Positions 45,825-55,853 are shown, numbered from the stretch's first letter. The stretch: 64,000 nucleotides of DNA from JAVVHH01 sp963848035 (GCA_963848035.1 CAWKCD010000001.1:3286001-3350000); one strand, 5' to 3'. Translations and numbers: made by a program. The notes: generated from the letters alone by a model not told the origin.

Positions 45825-46127
45825 ATGGTCGCGAGCACAATGGAGACCAATTGCGGCGAAGCGGGGGGCGCGGGCGCCGGGGAAAAGCGGGCGGTGATGT
45901 ATTCCGGCCATATCGTGGATGTGTCGGTGACGCATGGCTCCGGAACGCTGGAGCTCGACGACGGACGGAGGATCGAGTTCGTGGTCGCGGATAGCGAGGA
46001 TGCCGATGCGAAGCGCCTGCACGTGGGCGATCATGCTTGGGTGACGGTCGACCAGGCGGAAGTCGATGCGCGGATGTTGTTGTGTCCGACGCGGAACAGG
46101 ATGTTGCGGGTCCGGCTTGCGGGATGA
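45825..46127 (+). CDS. Small uncharacterised beta-rich protein
   Basis: 100 residues, not assigned to a family. A disordered N-terminus (about 20 residues) is followed by strands VMYSGHIVDVSVTHGSGTLELDDGRRIEFVVAD-like, KRLHVGDHAWVTVDQAEVDAR and MLRVRLAG. The alternation looks like a small OB- or cold-shock-like barrel, but that is only a visual impression. The ATG is preceded by the strong ribosome-binding site GGAGGAGAAGG. Upstream are an FNR-like box and a possible insertion remnant; 34 bp downstream is the cytochrome c gene, so they may form an operon. Confidence 0.6.
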   Translation: MVASTMETNCGEAGGAGAGEKRAVMYSGHIVDVSVTHGSGTLELDDGRRIEFVVADSEDADAKRLHVGDHAWVTVDQAEVDARMLLCPTRNRMLRVRLAG

Positions 46128-46161
46128 TGGCGCGGGGCGTGGTTCGAGGTGGGGAGCGGTC

Positions 46162-46494
46162 ATGGTGAGGGTGCTCGGCCGGATGCTCGTGTTGGGCTGC
46201 GTCCTGGCGGCGGCGAGCGTGCCGGCGCGGGCGCAGCAGGTCGGCGATGCCGGCGAGGGGCGGCGGATGGCGGGGATGTGGTGCAGCAACTGCCATGCGA
46301 CGGGCGCGGCGGAGCCGGCGGATGCGAGCGACACGCCGCCGAGCTTCCGCAGCGTTGCGCAGCTTAAATCGACGACGGCGATCTCGGTTCGGGCATTCCT
46401 CAGCACGTCGCATCGTTCGATGCCGAACTTCAACTTGAGCGATCGGGAGATCGACGATCTGACGGCGTATATATTGAGCCTTCGTACGCGGTGA
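46162..46494 (+). CDS. Small periplasmic c-type cytochrome
   Basis: 110-residue class I cytochrome c precursor. Signal peptide MVRVLGRMLVLGCVLAAASVPARAQ (cut about residue 25), heme-binding CSNCH at residues 41-45, and the probable axial methionine Met87 in RSMPNFNLSDREIDDLTAYI, which is the standard C-terminal helix. I chose ATG 46162 for its GGGGAG ribosome-binding site and proper signal peptide. An electron carrier of unknown partner; upstream FNR-like boxes suggest oxygen-dependent expression. Confidence 0.9.
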   Translation: MVRVLGRMLVLGCVLAAASVPARAQQVGDAGEGRRMAGMWCSNCHATGAAEPADASDTPPSFRSVAQLKSTTAISVRAFLSTSHRSMPNFNLSDREIDDLTAYILSLRTR

Positions 46495-46506
46495 GGCGAT
46501 CGCCGG

Positions 46507-46665
46507 CTAGCGACGGCGGGTGAAGGCCAGGGCGGCGATGACGCAAGTGATCACGACGAGGCCGAACATGCCTTGCACCACGCCGAAATTCGGGCTGGTG
46601 CGGTCGACGAGCAATGCCGCGAGCAAGCCGGCGACGAAGAAGAGGATTTGCAGAGCCAGTCTCAT
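46507..46665 (-). CDS. Small two-helix membrane protein
   Basis: 52 residues: MRLALQILFFVAGLLAALLVD forms a first membrane helix, SPNFGVVQGMFGLVVITCVIAALAF a second, ending in the basic FTRRR. No family recognised. Convergent with the cytochrome c gene, 12 bp between stops. I chose the ATG at 46665 because the upstream in-frame extension is polar and unlike a membrane protein. Two FNR-like palindromes lie 75-110 bp upstream of this ATG. Confidence 0.65.
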   Translation of the reverse strand: MRLALQILFFVAGLLAALLVDRTSPNFGVVQGMFGLVVITCVIAALAFTRRR

Positions 46666-46738
46666 GGGGACCCCAACCCGAGCGGTGTGGCGGCGTTGCG
46701 GCCGCTCAGGGATCATAGGGCGGAATGCGGGCGGTTCG

Positions 46739-46777
46739 CTGATCCAGATCAAGGGGAGCCGGTTCGATTTGGATCAG
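46739..46777. promoter_or_regulatory. Two FNR/FixK-like palindromes in tandem
   Basis: CTGATCCAGATCAA (46739-46752) differs from TTGAT-N4-ATCAA at one base; TCGATTTGGATCAG (46764-46777) at two. Their centres are 25 bp apart, in the gap upstream of the small membrane-protein gene. Confidence 0.5.
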
Positions 46778-46795
46778 TGACCGAAATGGGCGGGT

Positions 46796-49048
46796 TCAGG
46801 GTGTTGGTTTCGCTTGCGGCGGTATCGTGATGCGGTCGCCGCCGATGTCGCCATCGAGATAGGTGTCGATCGTGCACATGTCGGGCGTGATGCCGGCCGC
46901 CAGCTTGAACAGTTGGGAGAAGGGCCGGAACTCGACGGCGTGGAGATTGCCCTGGCCGTCGGGGGATTTCTTGTAGGCCTTGCCGATCGGCACCTTGTGG
47001 GTGTGGGAGGTGCCGTTGGGTTGGGTGACTTCCATCGTTGCGCTGGAGGCGTCGATGGGCTGCTCGCCGGTGGAGACGACGGTCAGGTAGTAGCGGTCTG
47101 ACGCCTGGTCGTAGCCGCCGTCATTCGGCGCCTCGTTGAAGAAGCGGGCCTGGGCGCCTTTCTCCTCGAAGGTGTGCGGCTTTCGGCCATCGGTGCCGAC
47201 GGCTTCGCGCGGGCCGGCTCGCAACGCCGACCAGGTCTCGTTGCCGATGATGCCGTCGATGACGGTGCATTTGAGCTGGGTTTGGACGGCTTTGACGCGC
47301 TGCTCCATGTTGCCGTCGAAATCGCCGTTGACCTGCAGATCGGGGCCGAGCTTGTAGAGGTTGAGTTGTTGCTGGGCGTATTCGACCCAGCCGTCGGCGG
47401 TGTTGTCGCCTTTGCGCAGGGTCGGCTGCTTGCCTTTCGGGGGCGGGAGGAACTTGTCGTCGGCGGGGCCGGCCTGTCCGGAGATCACGTAGGCCAGGGT
47501 CGCGCCGGCGCCGGATTTCACGACGGTCGCGGTCGAGGACAGGGTTGGGCTGGCGGGGTTGAGGGTGCCTTCGGCGGTCGGGTCGCCGGAGGCGGGGAAG
47601 GTGCCTTTGGTGAACCAGGTGGAGCCGCTCGGGCCGACTTCCCAGATGGCGGCGAAGCTGCCGCCCTTGGCGGCGGGGTCAGGGGTGAATTGGAGTGTGG
47701 CGGAGGCTCCGGCGGCCAGTTTTGGCGGCGGTTGGGGCGCGAGCGTTCCGCCGGTGGCGGTCGAGCCGGTGAGCGCCAGCTCGGCGTCGGTCTTGTTGTC
47801 CATGGTGATGGTGAACTGACCGGCTTGCGCGGGCGGCTGGCCGCCGCCCTTGCCGGACAGGGTGAAGGTGGCCGGGACGTTCTCGTCGCCGTTGTCGATC
47901 TGGTCGAGCGAGTGCAGGCCGCTGGTGTTGTTGGCCGGGTTGAGGAAGCTGGCGCTGATGTTCTTCTGGGTGACGCGGTTGTCCCACATCAGCTCCCACT
48001 CGACGATCTTCGGATCGGCGACGTCGTAGAACAGCTTGCCGCGGCAGCCGCGATCCTTGTCATTGGCGGAGGCGCCGTACATGAAATTGTCGGACTCGCC
48101 GGGTTTGAGGGTCGGTTTCGGGTTGGTGATGAATTCGCCGGCGATGTTGTCCTGGTGGCGGAGGAAGATCGGTTGGTCGCTGTTGTTGTTGACGGTGACC
48201 CGGCAGGTCACGGCTGCCGCGGACTGGCCGCCGCCACCGCCGCCGCCGCCTTTTCCGACCAGCTCGAACGACCAGTCTTCGCCCGAGGGCGGTCCTTCGG
48301 AGGCGTCTTTGACGTTGGTCGGGTTGGGGTTCCCGACCGTGCCGTCGGCCTCCTTGGAGGAGGTCACCATCCGGGGGTAGGCGAAGTGGCAGGTCCACGG
48401 CGTGTTGGAATCGCCGACGAGGTAGCGGACGGTGCCTTCGACGCCGCCCAGGGAGGGGTGGCCGATGAGCGAGTCCAGGAATTTCTGCAACAAGGGGCCG
48501 ACCAGCGGGATGTCGCCGAGGAAGCTCAGCAAGCTCTTCGAACGCGCGGTGAATTTGGTGGCTTCGCCGGCCGCGAGCACCTTCTTCGGCCCGGCGCCGT
48601 TCAACTCGCCATGCGGCAGTTGGAGGCCGGTCTTGTCGAGGGTCAAAATCTGGTCGGTCTTGTTGGTGATGGTGACCTTGGCGTTCAGCTCGCGCGTCAG
48701 GTACTGCACGCCGGCGATGATCACGACCGGGAGGAGGGGCAGGGCGGCGACCGGGGCGATGCCGACTTTCGAGTCGCCGGGGGCGGCGGAAACGGTTTCG
48801 GCGTCGGCTGGTTTCGCCTCCGGAGTCAGGTCGTCGGATTGCGGGGCGGTTTTGCTGGCGTCGGTGGTGGCGGCGGTTTGATCGTCGGTTTCGTCCGAGG
48901 CGGTTTGGTCTTCGGGGCTGTCGGCGGCAGTTTGGCCGTCTTGGGCGGCGGGGCCGTCGGTGTCCTCGAAACCGGCCAACAAGGTCTCGACGTCGGTTTC
49001 GAGGAACATGGCCAGCCAATCGGCCTGCTCACGTGTCAGCGTGGACAT
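46796..49048 (-). CDS. Large protein with three aegerolysin-like beta domains and a peptidoglycan-binding domain
   Basis: 750 residues, no family assigned to the whole. Residues 1-25 (STLTREQADWLAMFLE) are helical; 26-92 are acidic and Thr/Gln/Asp-rich; 95-118 (VGIAPVAALPLLPVVIIAGVQYL) are hydrophobic. Three repeats with similar outlines follow: 122-265 (VTITNKTDQILTLDKTGLQLPHG), 280-398 (CRVTVNNNSDQPIFLRHQD) and 410-524 (FTITMDNKTDAELALTGST), resembling aegerolysin/crystal-protein beta-sandwiches, joined by glycine-rich linkers (GKGGGGGGGG). Residues 541-612 are a PG_binding_1-like domain (LRKGDNTADGWVEYAQQQLN, DGIIGNETWSALR). A further beta domain ends the protein. No signal peptide; a membrane-associated or specially secreted surface protein is possible. 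Confidence 0.75.
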   Translation of the reverse strand: MSTLTREQADWLAMFLETDVETLLAGFEDTDGPAAQDGQTAADSPEDQTASDETDDQTAATTDASKTAPQSDDLTPEAKPADAETVSAAPGDSKVGIAPVAALPLLPVVIIAGVQYLTRELNAKVTITNKTDQILTLDKTGLQLPHGELNGAGPKKVLAAGEATKFTARSKSLLSFLGDIPLVGPLLQKFLDSLIGHPSLGGVEGTVRYLVGDSNTPWTCHFAYPRMVTSSKEADGTVGNPNPTNVKDASEGPPSGEDWSFELVGKGGGGGGGGQSAAAVTCRVTVNNNSDQPIFLRHQDNIAGEFITNPKPTLKPGESDNFMYGASANDKDRGCRGKLFYDVADPKIVEWELMWDNRVTQKNISASFLNPANNTSGLHSLDQIDNGDENVPATFTLSGKGGGQPPAQAGQFTITMDNKTDAELALTGSTATGGTLAPQPPPKLAAGASATLQFTPDPAAKGGSFAAIWEVGPSGSTWFTKGTFPASGDPTAEGTLNPASPTLSSTATVVKSGAGATLAYVISGQAGPADDKFLPPPKGKQPTLRKGDNTADGWVEYAQQQLNLYKLGPDLQVNGDFDGNMEQRVKAVQTQLKCTVIDGIIGNETWSALRAGPREAVGTDGRKPHTFEEKGAQARFFNEAPNDGGYDQASDRYYLTVVSTGEQPIDASSATMEVTQPNGTSHTHKVPIGKAYKKSPDGQGNLHAVEFRPFSQLFKLAAGITPDMCTIDTYLDGDIGGDRITIPPQAKPTP

Positions 49049-49103
49049 GCGAAGTCCCCTCGGTGGAGACCGCCTTCAAACCATGAAACGGTGGCGCGCT
49101 GCA

Positions 49104-49117
49104 ATGATCTACGTCAC
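49104..49117. promoter_or_regulatory. FNR/FixK-like palindrome upstream of the 750-residue protein
   Basis: ATGATCTACGTCAC keeps the inner TGATCTACGTCA of an FNR-type box and differs from TTGA-N6-TCAA at the two outer bases. Centre 62 bp upstream of the ATG at 49048, on the minus strand. Confidence 0.35.
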
Positions 49118-49167
49118 GGCGCCGCGCCGGGGGGGGGTGGACGACAATGGGCGGCGCGCGTTTCGGC

Positions 49168-49506
49168 TCACGGGTCGGCGGGCACCGTCAGGAACAGGGT
49201 TCCGTCCGTTTCGCGGCGGATCGGGTAGGTCGCGATGGCGCAGTCGCCGCCGATCTCCTTGCCGCTGGCGAGATCGTAGAGGCGGTCGTGCAGCGGGCAC
49301 ATGATGGTGCGGCCGCCCAGCATGCCGTCGGCGAGCGGGCCGGCGCGGTGTGGGCAGTTCGGCTGGCTGGCATAGATCTCGCCGGCTCGGGTGCGGAACA
49401 CCGCGACCATGAGGTCGCCGACCTCGAAGGCGCGGCCCTCGCCGGGGGGGATCTGTTCGAGTTTGCCGATGGCGACCTCGCGTTGGCGCGCAAGCACTTC
49501 ACTCAT
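49168..49506 (-). CDS. nirD: Nitrite reductase (NADH) small subunit
   Basis: 112-residue Rieske-fold small subunit of assimilatory nitrite reductase. The [2Fe-2S] ligands are readable: CPHRAGPLADG and CPLHDRLYDLASGK (two Cys-x-His pairs). It starts one base after the nirB stop, so the two are translated together in the cytosol. Last gene of the nasA-nirBD group. Confidence 0.92.
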   Translation of the reverse strand: MSEVLARQREVAIGKLEQIPPGEGRAFEVGDLMVAVFRTRAGEIYASQPNCPHRAGPLADGMLGGRTIMCPLHDRLYDLASGKEIGGDCAIATYPIRRETDGTLFLTVPADP

Positions 49507-49507
49507 G

Positions 49508-51953
49508 TCAGGCCTCCACCGGGATGAGGGATGCGAACTGGTTTTCGGTGCGGGGCGCTTCGCCGTCCTTCCAGGGGTCGCGGTAGGCGGCGATGGCGGC
49601 TTCGATCGCGGCGTCGAACCTTGCGCCCCAGCCCTCGCTGTCGTCGACGACGACGGCGCGGATCCGCTCGATGCCGATGCGGGGGACCCAGGTGTAGGTG
49701 CGCTCCTTGTATTTCGCGTCCTCGCGGTAGAACTGCATGAAGCGGCCGGCGATCTTCATGACGGCGTCCTCGCTGTCGACGGTGCAGAGGAGATCGGCCT
49801 TGCGCACGTGGGCACCGCCGGCGCCGCCGACGACGATCTCCCATTTGCCGTCGCCGACCGCGACCGCGCCGACGTCCTTGATGAGCGCCTCGGAGCAGTT
49901 GCGCGGGCATCCGGCGGTGCCGAGCTTCATCTTGCCGGGGCTGTCGGAGAGGGCGCGGAAAGTGCGCTCGATCCGTTGCGCCAGGCCCATGCTGTCGCCG
50001 AGGCCGAAGCGGCAGTAGTCGATGCCGATGCAGCTCTTGCAGGTGCGGTAGCTCTTGCCCCAGGCGTGCCCGGCGGGCATGCCGATGTCGCGCCAGATGC
50101 CGGGGAGGTCCTCCTTCCTGACGCCGACGAGGTCGATGCGCTGGCCGCCGGTCATCTTGACGAGGGGCACGTCGTATTTGATGGCGGCTTGGGCGATGCG
50201 CATGAGTTCGGCGGGGGTGCAGATGCCGCCGGCCATCTCGGGGACGACGGAGAAGGTGCCGTCCTTCTGGATGTTGCCGTGGACGCGGTCGTTGATGAAG
50301 CGGGCGTCGCGCTCGTCTTCGTATTCGCCGGGCCAGATCGTGTTGAGCAGGGAGGCGAGGGGGATCTTGCTGGCCGGGTCCTCGTGGCCGCCGGCGAGGG
50401 TGGCGAAGACGGCGCTGACGGAGCGCAGGTCGTGCGCCTTGATGGCGGCGATCAGCTCCTGTTTCTTCATGGGGATGCAGGGCACGTAGTAGTGGATCGC
50501 CGGGTCTTCCTCGACGGTGCCGCCGGCGAACCAGGCGACGACGTCGCCGACGAGGCCCTTGCAGGAGCCGCAGCCCTTGCCGGCGCGGGTCGCGTTCATG
50601 ACGGCGAGGAGGGTCTTGTTGCCGGCGGCCACCGCGGCGCCGATCGCGGCCTTGGAGATGCCGTTGCAGTTGCAGATCTGGGCCTCGGCGGGCATCTCGT
50701 CGAGCGTGATCTTCTGCGGCGGCGCGCCGAGGTCGAACAGGAGGGACAGGCGCTCGTCGGGCAGGGGCGAATCGCGGTCGAACGCCTGCATCAGGAAGGC
50801 GGCCTTGGAGATGTCGCCCATCAGGATGCCGCCGACCAGCCTGCCGTCGCGCACGATGAGCTTCTTGTAGGTCCCGCGCGCGGGCTCCTGGAACTGGATG
50901 ATCTCGTCGCGCTCTTCCTTCGGCTCGGTCAGGCCCATGGAGGCGAGTTCGACGCCCATCACCTTGAGCTTGGTCGCGAGTTTCGAGCCGTGATAGGCGG
51001 CTTCGCGGTCGCGCTGGGTGACGTGGTCGGCGAAGACCTTGGCCTGGTCCCAGAGCGGCGCCACCAGGCCGTAGACCATGCCGCGATGCTGCGCGCACTC
51101 GCCGACGACGTAGACGTTCATGTCGTCGACGGCGCGCATGTGGTTGTCGACCACGATGGCGCGCTCGACGGTGAGGCCGCAGCGCGTGCCGATCTCGGCG
51201 TTCGGGCGGATGCCGGCGCAGACCACGAGCAGGTCGCAATCGATGGTGGCGCCGTCCTTGAAGAGGAGGCCTTCGACCTTCTCGGCGCCCAGCACTTCGG
51301 CGGTCGACGTCGCGAGCAGGACCTTGATGCCCATGCGCTCCATGGCGGTCTGGAGCATGGCGCCGGAGGCGGTGTCGAGCTGCGCCTCCATCAGGTGCTT
51401 GCCGAGATGGACGACGGTGACGTCGCAGCCATGGGTGAGGAGGCCGCGGCCGGCTTCGAGGCCGAGGAGGCCGCCGCCGACGACGACGGCGCGCTTGCCG
51501 GGCCCGGCGGCTGCGACCATGCCCTGCGTGTCCTCGATGGTGCGGAAGCCGAATGCGCCTGGTTTGAGCGACTTGTCCTCGAGATGGAGGCCGGGGATGG
51601 GCGGCATCAAGGAGCGGGATCCGGTCGCGATCAGCAGCACGTCGTAGGGCTCGCGCACGCCGTTCGCCGCGGTCACGATCTTCGCGAAACGATCGATCTC
51701 GGTGACGCGGCGCGCCGGCGTGCAGCTTGATGCCGTTCTCTTCATACCAGGCGAGCGGGTTGAGGAAGATCTCGTCGTAGCTCTGCTGCCCGCTGAGGAT
51801 GTTGGACAGCATGATGCGGTTGTAGTTGCCGTGCGGCTCATCGCCGAACATGACGATGTCGAACAGGGCGGCGCCGCCGCGGGCGAGCACCTCCTCGACG
51901 GCGCGCGCGCCGGCCATTCCGTTGCCGACGACGACCAGCTTCCGCTTGCTCAT
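49508..51953 (-). CDS. nirB: Nitrite reductase (NADH) large subunit, one frameshift
   Basis: About 814-residue flavoprotein-siroheme enzyme reducing nitrite to ammonium. Order: FAD domain (KLVVVGNGMAGARAVEEV at the start, VVGGGLLGLEAGRGL), NAD domain, BFD-like [2Fe-2S] domains (ICNCNGISKAAIG, GKGCGSCKGLVGDVV) and the siroheme/[4Fe-4S] domain (KSYRTCKSCIGIDYCRFG, LGTAGCPRNCSEALIKDVG). The frame breaks near 51713 after NGIKLHAG; with one base removed it continues RRVTEIDRFAKIVTA. Both parts are highly conserved, so error in the sequence is likely. Ends just before nirD. Confidence 0.92.
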
Positions 51954-51964
51954 GGCGCGTCTCC

Positions 51965-52306
51965 TCAGATTTCGATCAGGCCGACATCGAGCACGATCTC
52001 CCCGGACACGCCGGCCGGCGCGGCGACGAAGACCTCGAGCTTGCTGTCCGGCATCAGGTCCTCGACGACGGCGAGGGGGACGTGCATCGCGGCTTTGGCG
52101 CCGATCGGGAAGATGCGGAACAGCTTGCCGTCGTTCATCAGGGTGACCGAGACGAGGGCGTCGGCCGAGTTCCCGGCGCGGAAATAGATGAGCTGCGCGC
52201 GCTTGTCGGCGGGGACCGTGTAGCTGGCGCCGAGCGGGGTGGCGGAGGCGAGGTTGGCGCCGGAGAAGTTGAAAACGCCTTGGATGAATTGGGGGGTGGT
52301 TTCCAT
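51965..52306 (-). CDS. Small conserved protein in the nitrate-assimilation operon
   Basis: 113 residues, function unknown. The sequence alternates short strands (FIQGVFNFSGANLASATPLG, SVTLMNDGKLFRIFPIGAKAAMHVPLAVV, KLEVFVAAPAGVSGEIVLDVGLIEI) and suggests an all-beta, beta-sandwich-like fold without cysteines or obvious metal sites. It is placed tightly between nasA (33 bp) and nirB (11 bp) on the same strand, so a role in nitrate/nitrite reduction is likely, perhaps as an assembly or interaction factor (inference). Confidence 0.7.
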   Translation of the reverse strand: METTPQFIQGVFNFSGANLASATPLGASYTVPADKRAQLIYFRAGNSADALVSVTLMNDGKLFRIFPIGAKAAMHVPLAVVEDLMPDSKLEVFVAAPAGVSGEIVLDVGLIEI

Positions 52307-52339
52307 CTTGGTCCTTCGCCGGGTGCTGCGTTCACCGGG

Positions 52340-54449
52340 TCATGCGAGAATCGTGCCGCTCGGCGCGGCCGCCGCGGCGCCGTCGGGTTCGACCCGCGCG
52401 ACATGCACCGCGCAGACTTTGTATTCGGGGATGCCGGAGACGGGATCGGTGTAGGCGCTGGTCAGGCGGTTGGCGCAGGCTTCGCCGCCCCAGTGGAACG
52501 GCACGAACACCGTGTCGAGGCGGATCGTGCGGACGAGGCGGGCGCGGACCAGGGCGTGGCCGCGGCGCGAGGTGAGCCGGATCATGTCGCCCTGGGCGAT
52601 CCCGAGGGTGCGCGCCATGTCGGCGTGGATCTCGCAGAAGGCCTCGGGGTCCGCCTGGTTGAGCGAGGCGACGCGCCTGGTCTGCGTGCCCGACTGGTAT
52701 TGGGCCATGACACGGCCGGTGGTCAGGATCATCGAGAAGTCGGCGTTGGTCGCCTCGGCGGTCGCGCGATGGTCGACGCGGTGGAATTTGGCGCGGCCGC
52801 TGGGTGTGTGGAAGCGGTCGAGGAAGGGGCGCATCGTGCCTTGGGCGCCGGCCGGGCAGGGCCAGAACACGCCGTCTTCGGCGAGGATGCGCTCCCAGGT
52901 CACGCCGGCGTAGTCGGCCGATCCGCCGGCGCTCGCGCGGCGCAACTCGTCGAAAATCTCCCGCGGCTCGGCGGTGAACTTGGCGCCGTGTCCCAGCCGG
53001 TCGGCGAGCGCCTTGACGATCTCCGCGTCGGTGCGCACGCCCGGCGGCGGCGCGGCCATGCGCTGGCGCAGCAGGATGCGTCCCTCGAGGTTGGTCATGG
53101 TGCCCTCCTCCTCGGCCCATTGCGCGACCGGGAGCACGACGTCGGCGATGGCGGCGGTCTCGGACAGGAAGAGGTCGGCTACCACCAGCAGGTCCAGGGC
53201 CTCGAGCCGGGGCTGCAATTGCTCGGTGGCGGGGGCGGAGACCAGCAGGTTGCAGCCGAACACCAGCAGGACCGCGATGTCGCCGCCGCAGCGGGCCAGC
53301 AGCTGCGTCGCCGGCAGGCCCGGCGGCGGCAGGCTTTCCGGGGGCACGCCCCAGACATTGGCCACGTGCGCGCGGTCGGCGGGATTGGCGAGCGAGCGGT
53401 AGCCGGGCAGCTGGTCGGCTTTCTGGCCGTGCTCGCGGCCGCCTTGGCCGTTGCCCTGGCCGGTGAAGGTGCCCCAGCCGGAATACTTCCTGCCGGGCTT
53501 GCCGAGGGCGAGGGCCAGATTGATGAAGGCGAGAACGTTGTCGACGCCGTGGCTCTGCTGCTCCGGGCCGCGGCCGGTGATAAGATAGGCATGACGCGCT
53601 TCGCCGAGGACGTGCGCGGCTTCGGTGAGCAGCCGGGCCGGGATCCCGGTGGCCCGTTCGGCGCGATCCGGCCACCAGGAGGCGGCGAGCTGGCGGACCG
53701 GTTCGAAGCCTTCGGTGCGCTCGGCGATGTAGGCTTCGTCGATGAGCTTGTCGCGGATGGCGATGTGGAGCAGCCCGAGCGCCAAGGCGGCGTCGCTGCC
53801 CGGTGTCGGCTGCAGGAACAGGGTCGCCGCGGCGACGGTCGCGGTGCGGCGGGGGTCGGCGACGATCAGTTTGCCGCCGCGCGCGGCCTGCGCCTCGAAA
53901 TATTGCATGACCGGCGGCATGGTCTCGGCCGGGTTGGCGCCGACGAGCAGGATGGCGTCCGCGTGGGGGAGGTCTTCGAGGGGGAAGGGCAGCCCGCGGT
54001 CGAGCCCGAACGCGCGCATGGCGGCCGCGGCGGCCGATGCCATGCAGAAGCGGCCGTTATAATCGATATGACGCGTTCGCAGGCCGACGCGTGCGAACTT
54101 GCCCAGCAAGTAGGCCTTCTCGTTGGTCAGGCCGCCACCGCCGAACACGGCGACGGCGTCGGGGCCGAGCCGTCGCTGCGCGGCCTCGATCGCGCGGTGG
54201 ATCCGGTCCAGCGCCTCGTCCCAACTCGCCGGGCGCAACGGGCGCGGTCTTGGTGTCGCGGATCAGGGGCGAGCGCAGCCGGTCTGGCGATTGCAGGGGC
54301 TCTGCGGCGGTCCAGCCTTTGCGGCACAGGCCGCCCTTATTGGTCGGGAAATCGCGGGCGGCCACGATCACGCGGCCGGCGTTCTCCGGGTCGGGCACCA
54401 GCTCCATCGCGCATTGCAGTGAGCAGTAGGGGCAGTGTGAGCCCGTCAT
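52340..54449 (-). CDS. nasA: Assimilatory nitrate reductase catalytic subunit, one frameshift
   Basis: Molybdopterin-bis-MGD nitrate reductase, about 702 residues. N-terminal [4Fe-4S] cysteines are Cys6, Cys9, Cys13 (SHCPYCSLQC) and Cys42 (GGLCRKGW). The frame breaks near 54240 after RDTKTAP; one base removed gives LRPASWDEALDRIHRAIE. Then come AVFGGGGLTNEKAYLLGKFAR, the NasA-typical NGRFCMASAAAA and the MGD-binding end region TTGRVMAQYQSGTQTRR. It lacks the extra C-terminal [2Fe-2S] domain of some bacterial NasA. Start ATG 54449. Followed by the small protein, nirB and nirD; no nitrate transporter is in view. Confidence 0.92.
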
Positions 54450-54549
54450 CCGAATGGCCGCATGCTCCAAGCTGGGGAGAGTGCGGCAATGCAAAGCGCA
54501 CGCCAGGGCTGACGCGCGTCGGGCTCCGGCACGGCGGGGGTGGCGCGGT

Positions 54550-55777
54550 TCAGGCGGCGGTTTGCCGGAGGACGCGCAGCAGCACTGCGGCACCCGCGGC
54601 GGCGTCGCTCTGCGTCATGTCCTCCCGCTCGCTGTGGCTGATGCCGTCCTTGCAGGGGACGAAGATCATCTGGGTGGGGCAGACGGGCGCCATGCGGACG
54701 GCGTCGTGGCCGGCGCGGCTTCGCAGGCGCATGGCGGGATAGCCGAGATCGGCGGCTGCCGTCTCGACCGCGCGGGTCAGCGCCGGGTCGAAATCGACGC
54801 TCGGGCGGACGGGTGCGGGCTCGAGTTCGATGCGGATTCCGGTCTGGGCGGCGATGGCGGCCGCGGCGGCGGCGAGGTCGGCGCGGATCGAACTCGATGC
54901 CGTCACGGGTGGGGTGGGTGGCGGAGAAGGAGAGGCGTACGTGATGCGGGATGTTGATGCGGTTGTTCGGCAGCACGTCGAGGGCGGCGATGCCGGCCGA
55001 GCCCTCGGGGGCGTAGGCCTGGCCGATCCGTTCGGCTTCGGTGATGAGCGCGGCGGCGGCGACGAGGGCGTTGCGGCGCTGGCGCATCGGCGTGGCCTGG
55101 GCGTGGGCGTTCTCGCCCCAGCAATCGATGACGAGGAACAGGTTGTTCTCGGTGCCCTCGACGATGCCGATCGTTTTGCCGGCATTCTGCAGGCGGTCGC
55201 CCTGCTCGATGTGCAGTTCGAGATAGGCGTGCGCCATCGCGGGGCCGGGCTGCTGTCCGAGGAAGCCGATCCGGCGCAACTCTTCGCCGACCCGGCGGCC
55301 GGCGCGGTCGGCTGCGGCGTGCGCCTCGGCCAGGGGCAGCACGCCGGCGTGGACGGCGGCGCCCATGAGGCCGGGGGCGAAGCGGGCGCCTTCCTCGTTG
55401 GTCCAGTTCACGACGATGACCGGTCGGCGGGTGGTGACGCCGGCTCGGTCGAGGGCGCGGACGCATTCGAGGGCGGCGAGGACGCCGAGCGGGCCATCGA
55501 ACTTGCCGCCGGGCTGCTGGGTATCGAGGTGACTGCCGAGCAGGACGGGCTCGAGGGCGGGGTCGGCGCCTTCGCGCAGGGCGAACATGTTGCCCATCGC
55601 ATCGATCGTGACCGACAGCCCGGCCTCGCGGCACCAATGGGCGAACAAGTGACGGGCGGCGGCGTCCGCATCGGTCAGGGCCAGGCGGTCGCAGCCGCCA
55701 TGGGGCAGGGCGCCGATGCTGGCGAGGGTCATGAGGTCGGACCAGAGGCGGGCGGCGTCGATCGCGGGTTGGATCAT
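54550..55777 (-). CDS. M20-family Zn-dependent amidohydrolase (allantoate/N-carbamoyl-amino-acid hydrolase type), one frameshift
   Basis: About 408-residue cytosolic metallohydrolase. Metal-site blocks: LLGSHLDTQQPGGKFDG (His, Asp), VVNWTNEEGARFAPGLMG (Glu pair), AYLELHIEQG (His), and CKDGISHSEREDM (last His). These are the signature of the AllC/HyuC/beta-ureidopropionase group. The frame breaks near 54885 after RDGIEFD; one base removed gives RADLAAAAAAIAAQTGIRIE and the true C-terminus LLRVLRQTAA. ATG 55777 chosen for agreement with family starts; earlier in-frame Mets overlap the divergent LLM gene. Releases ammonia or amino acids from carbamoyl or ureido compounds. Confidence 0.86.
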
Positions 55778-55853
55778 GGTTGGGACGGTGCCTGGCGGGC
55801 GGCGGCGCGGCAAGGCGGCGAATGGGGGCATGTGCATTGCATGGGACCGGGCC

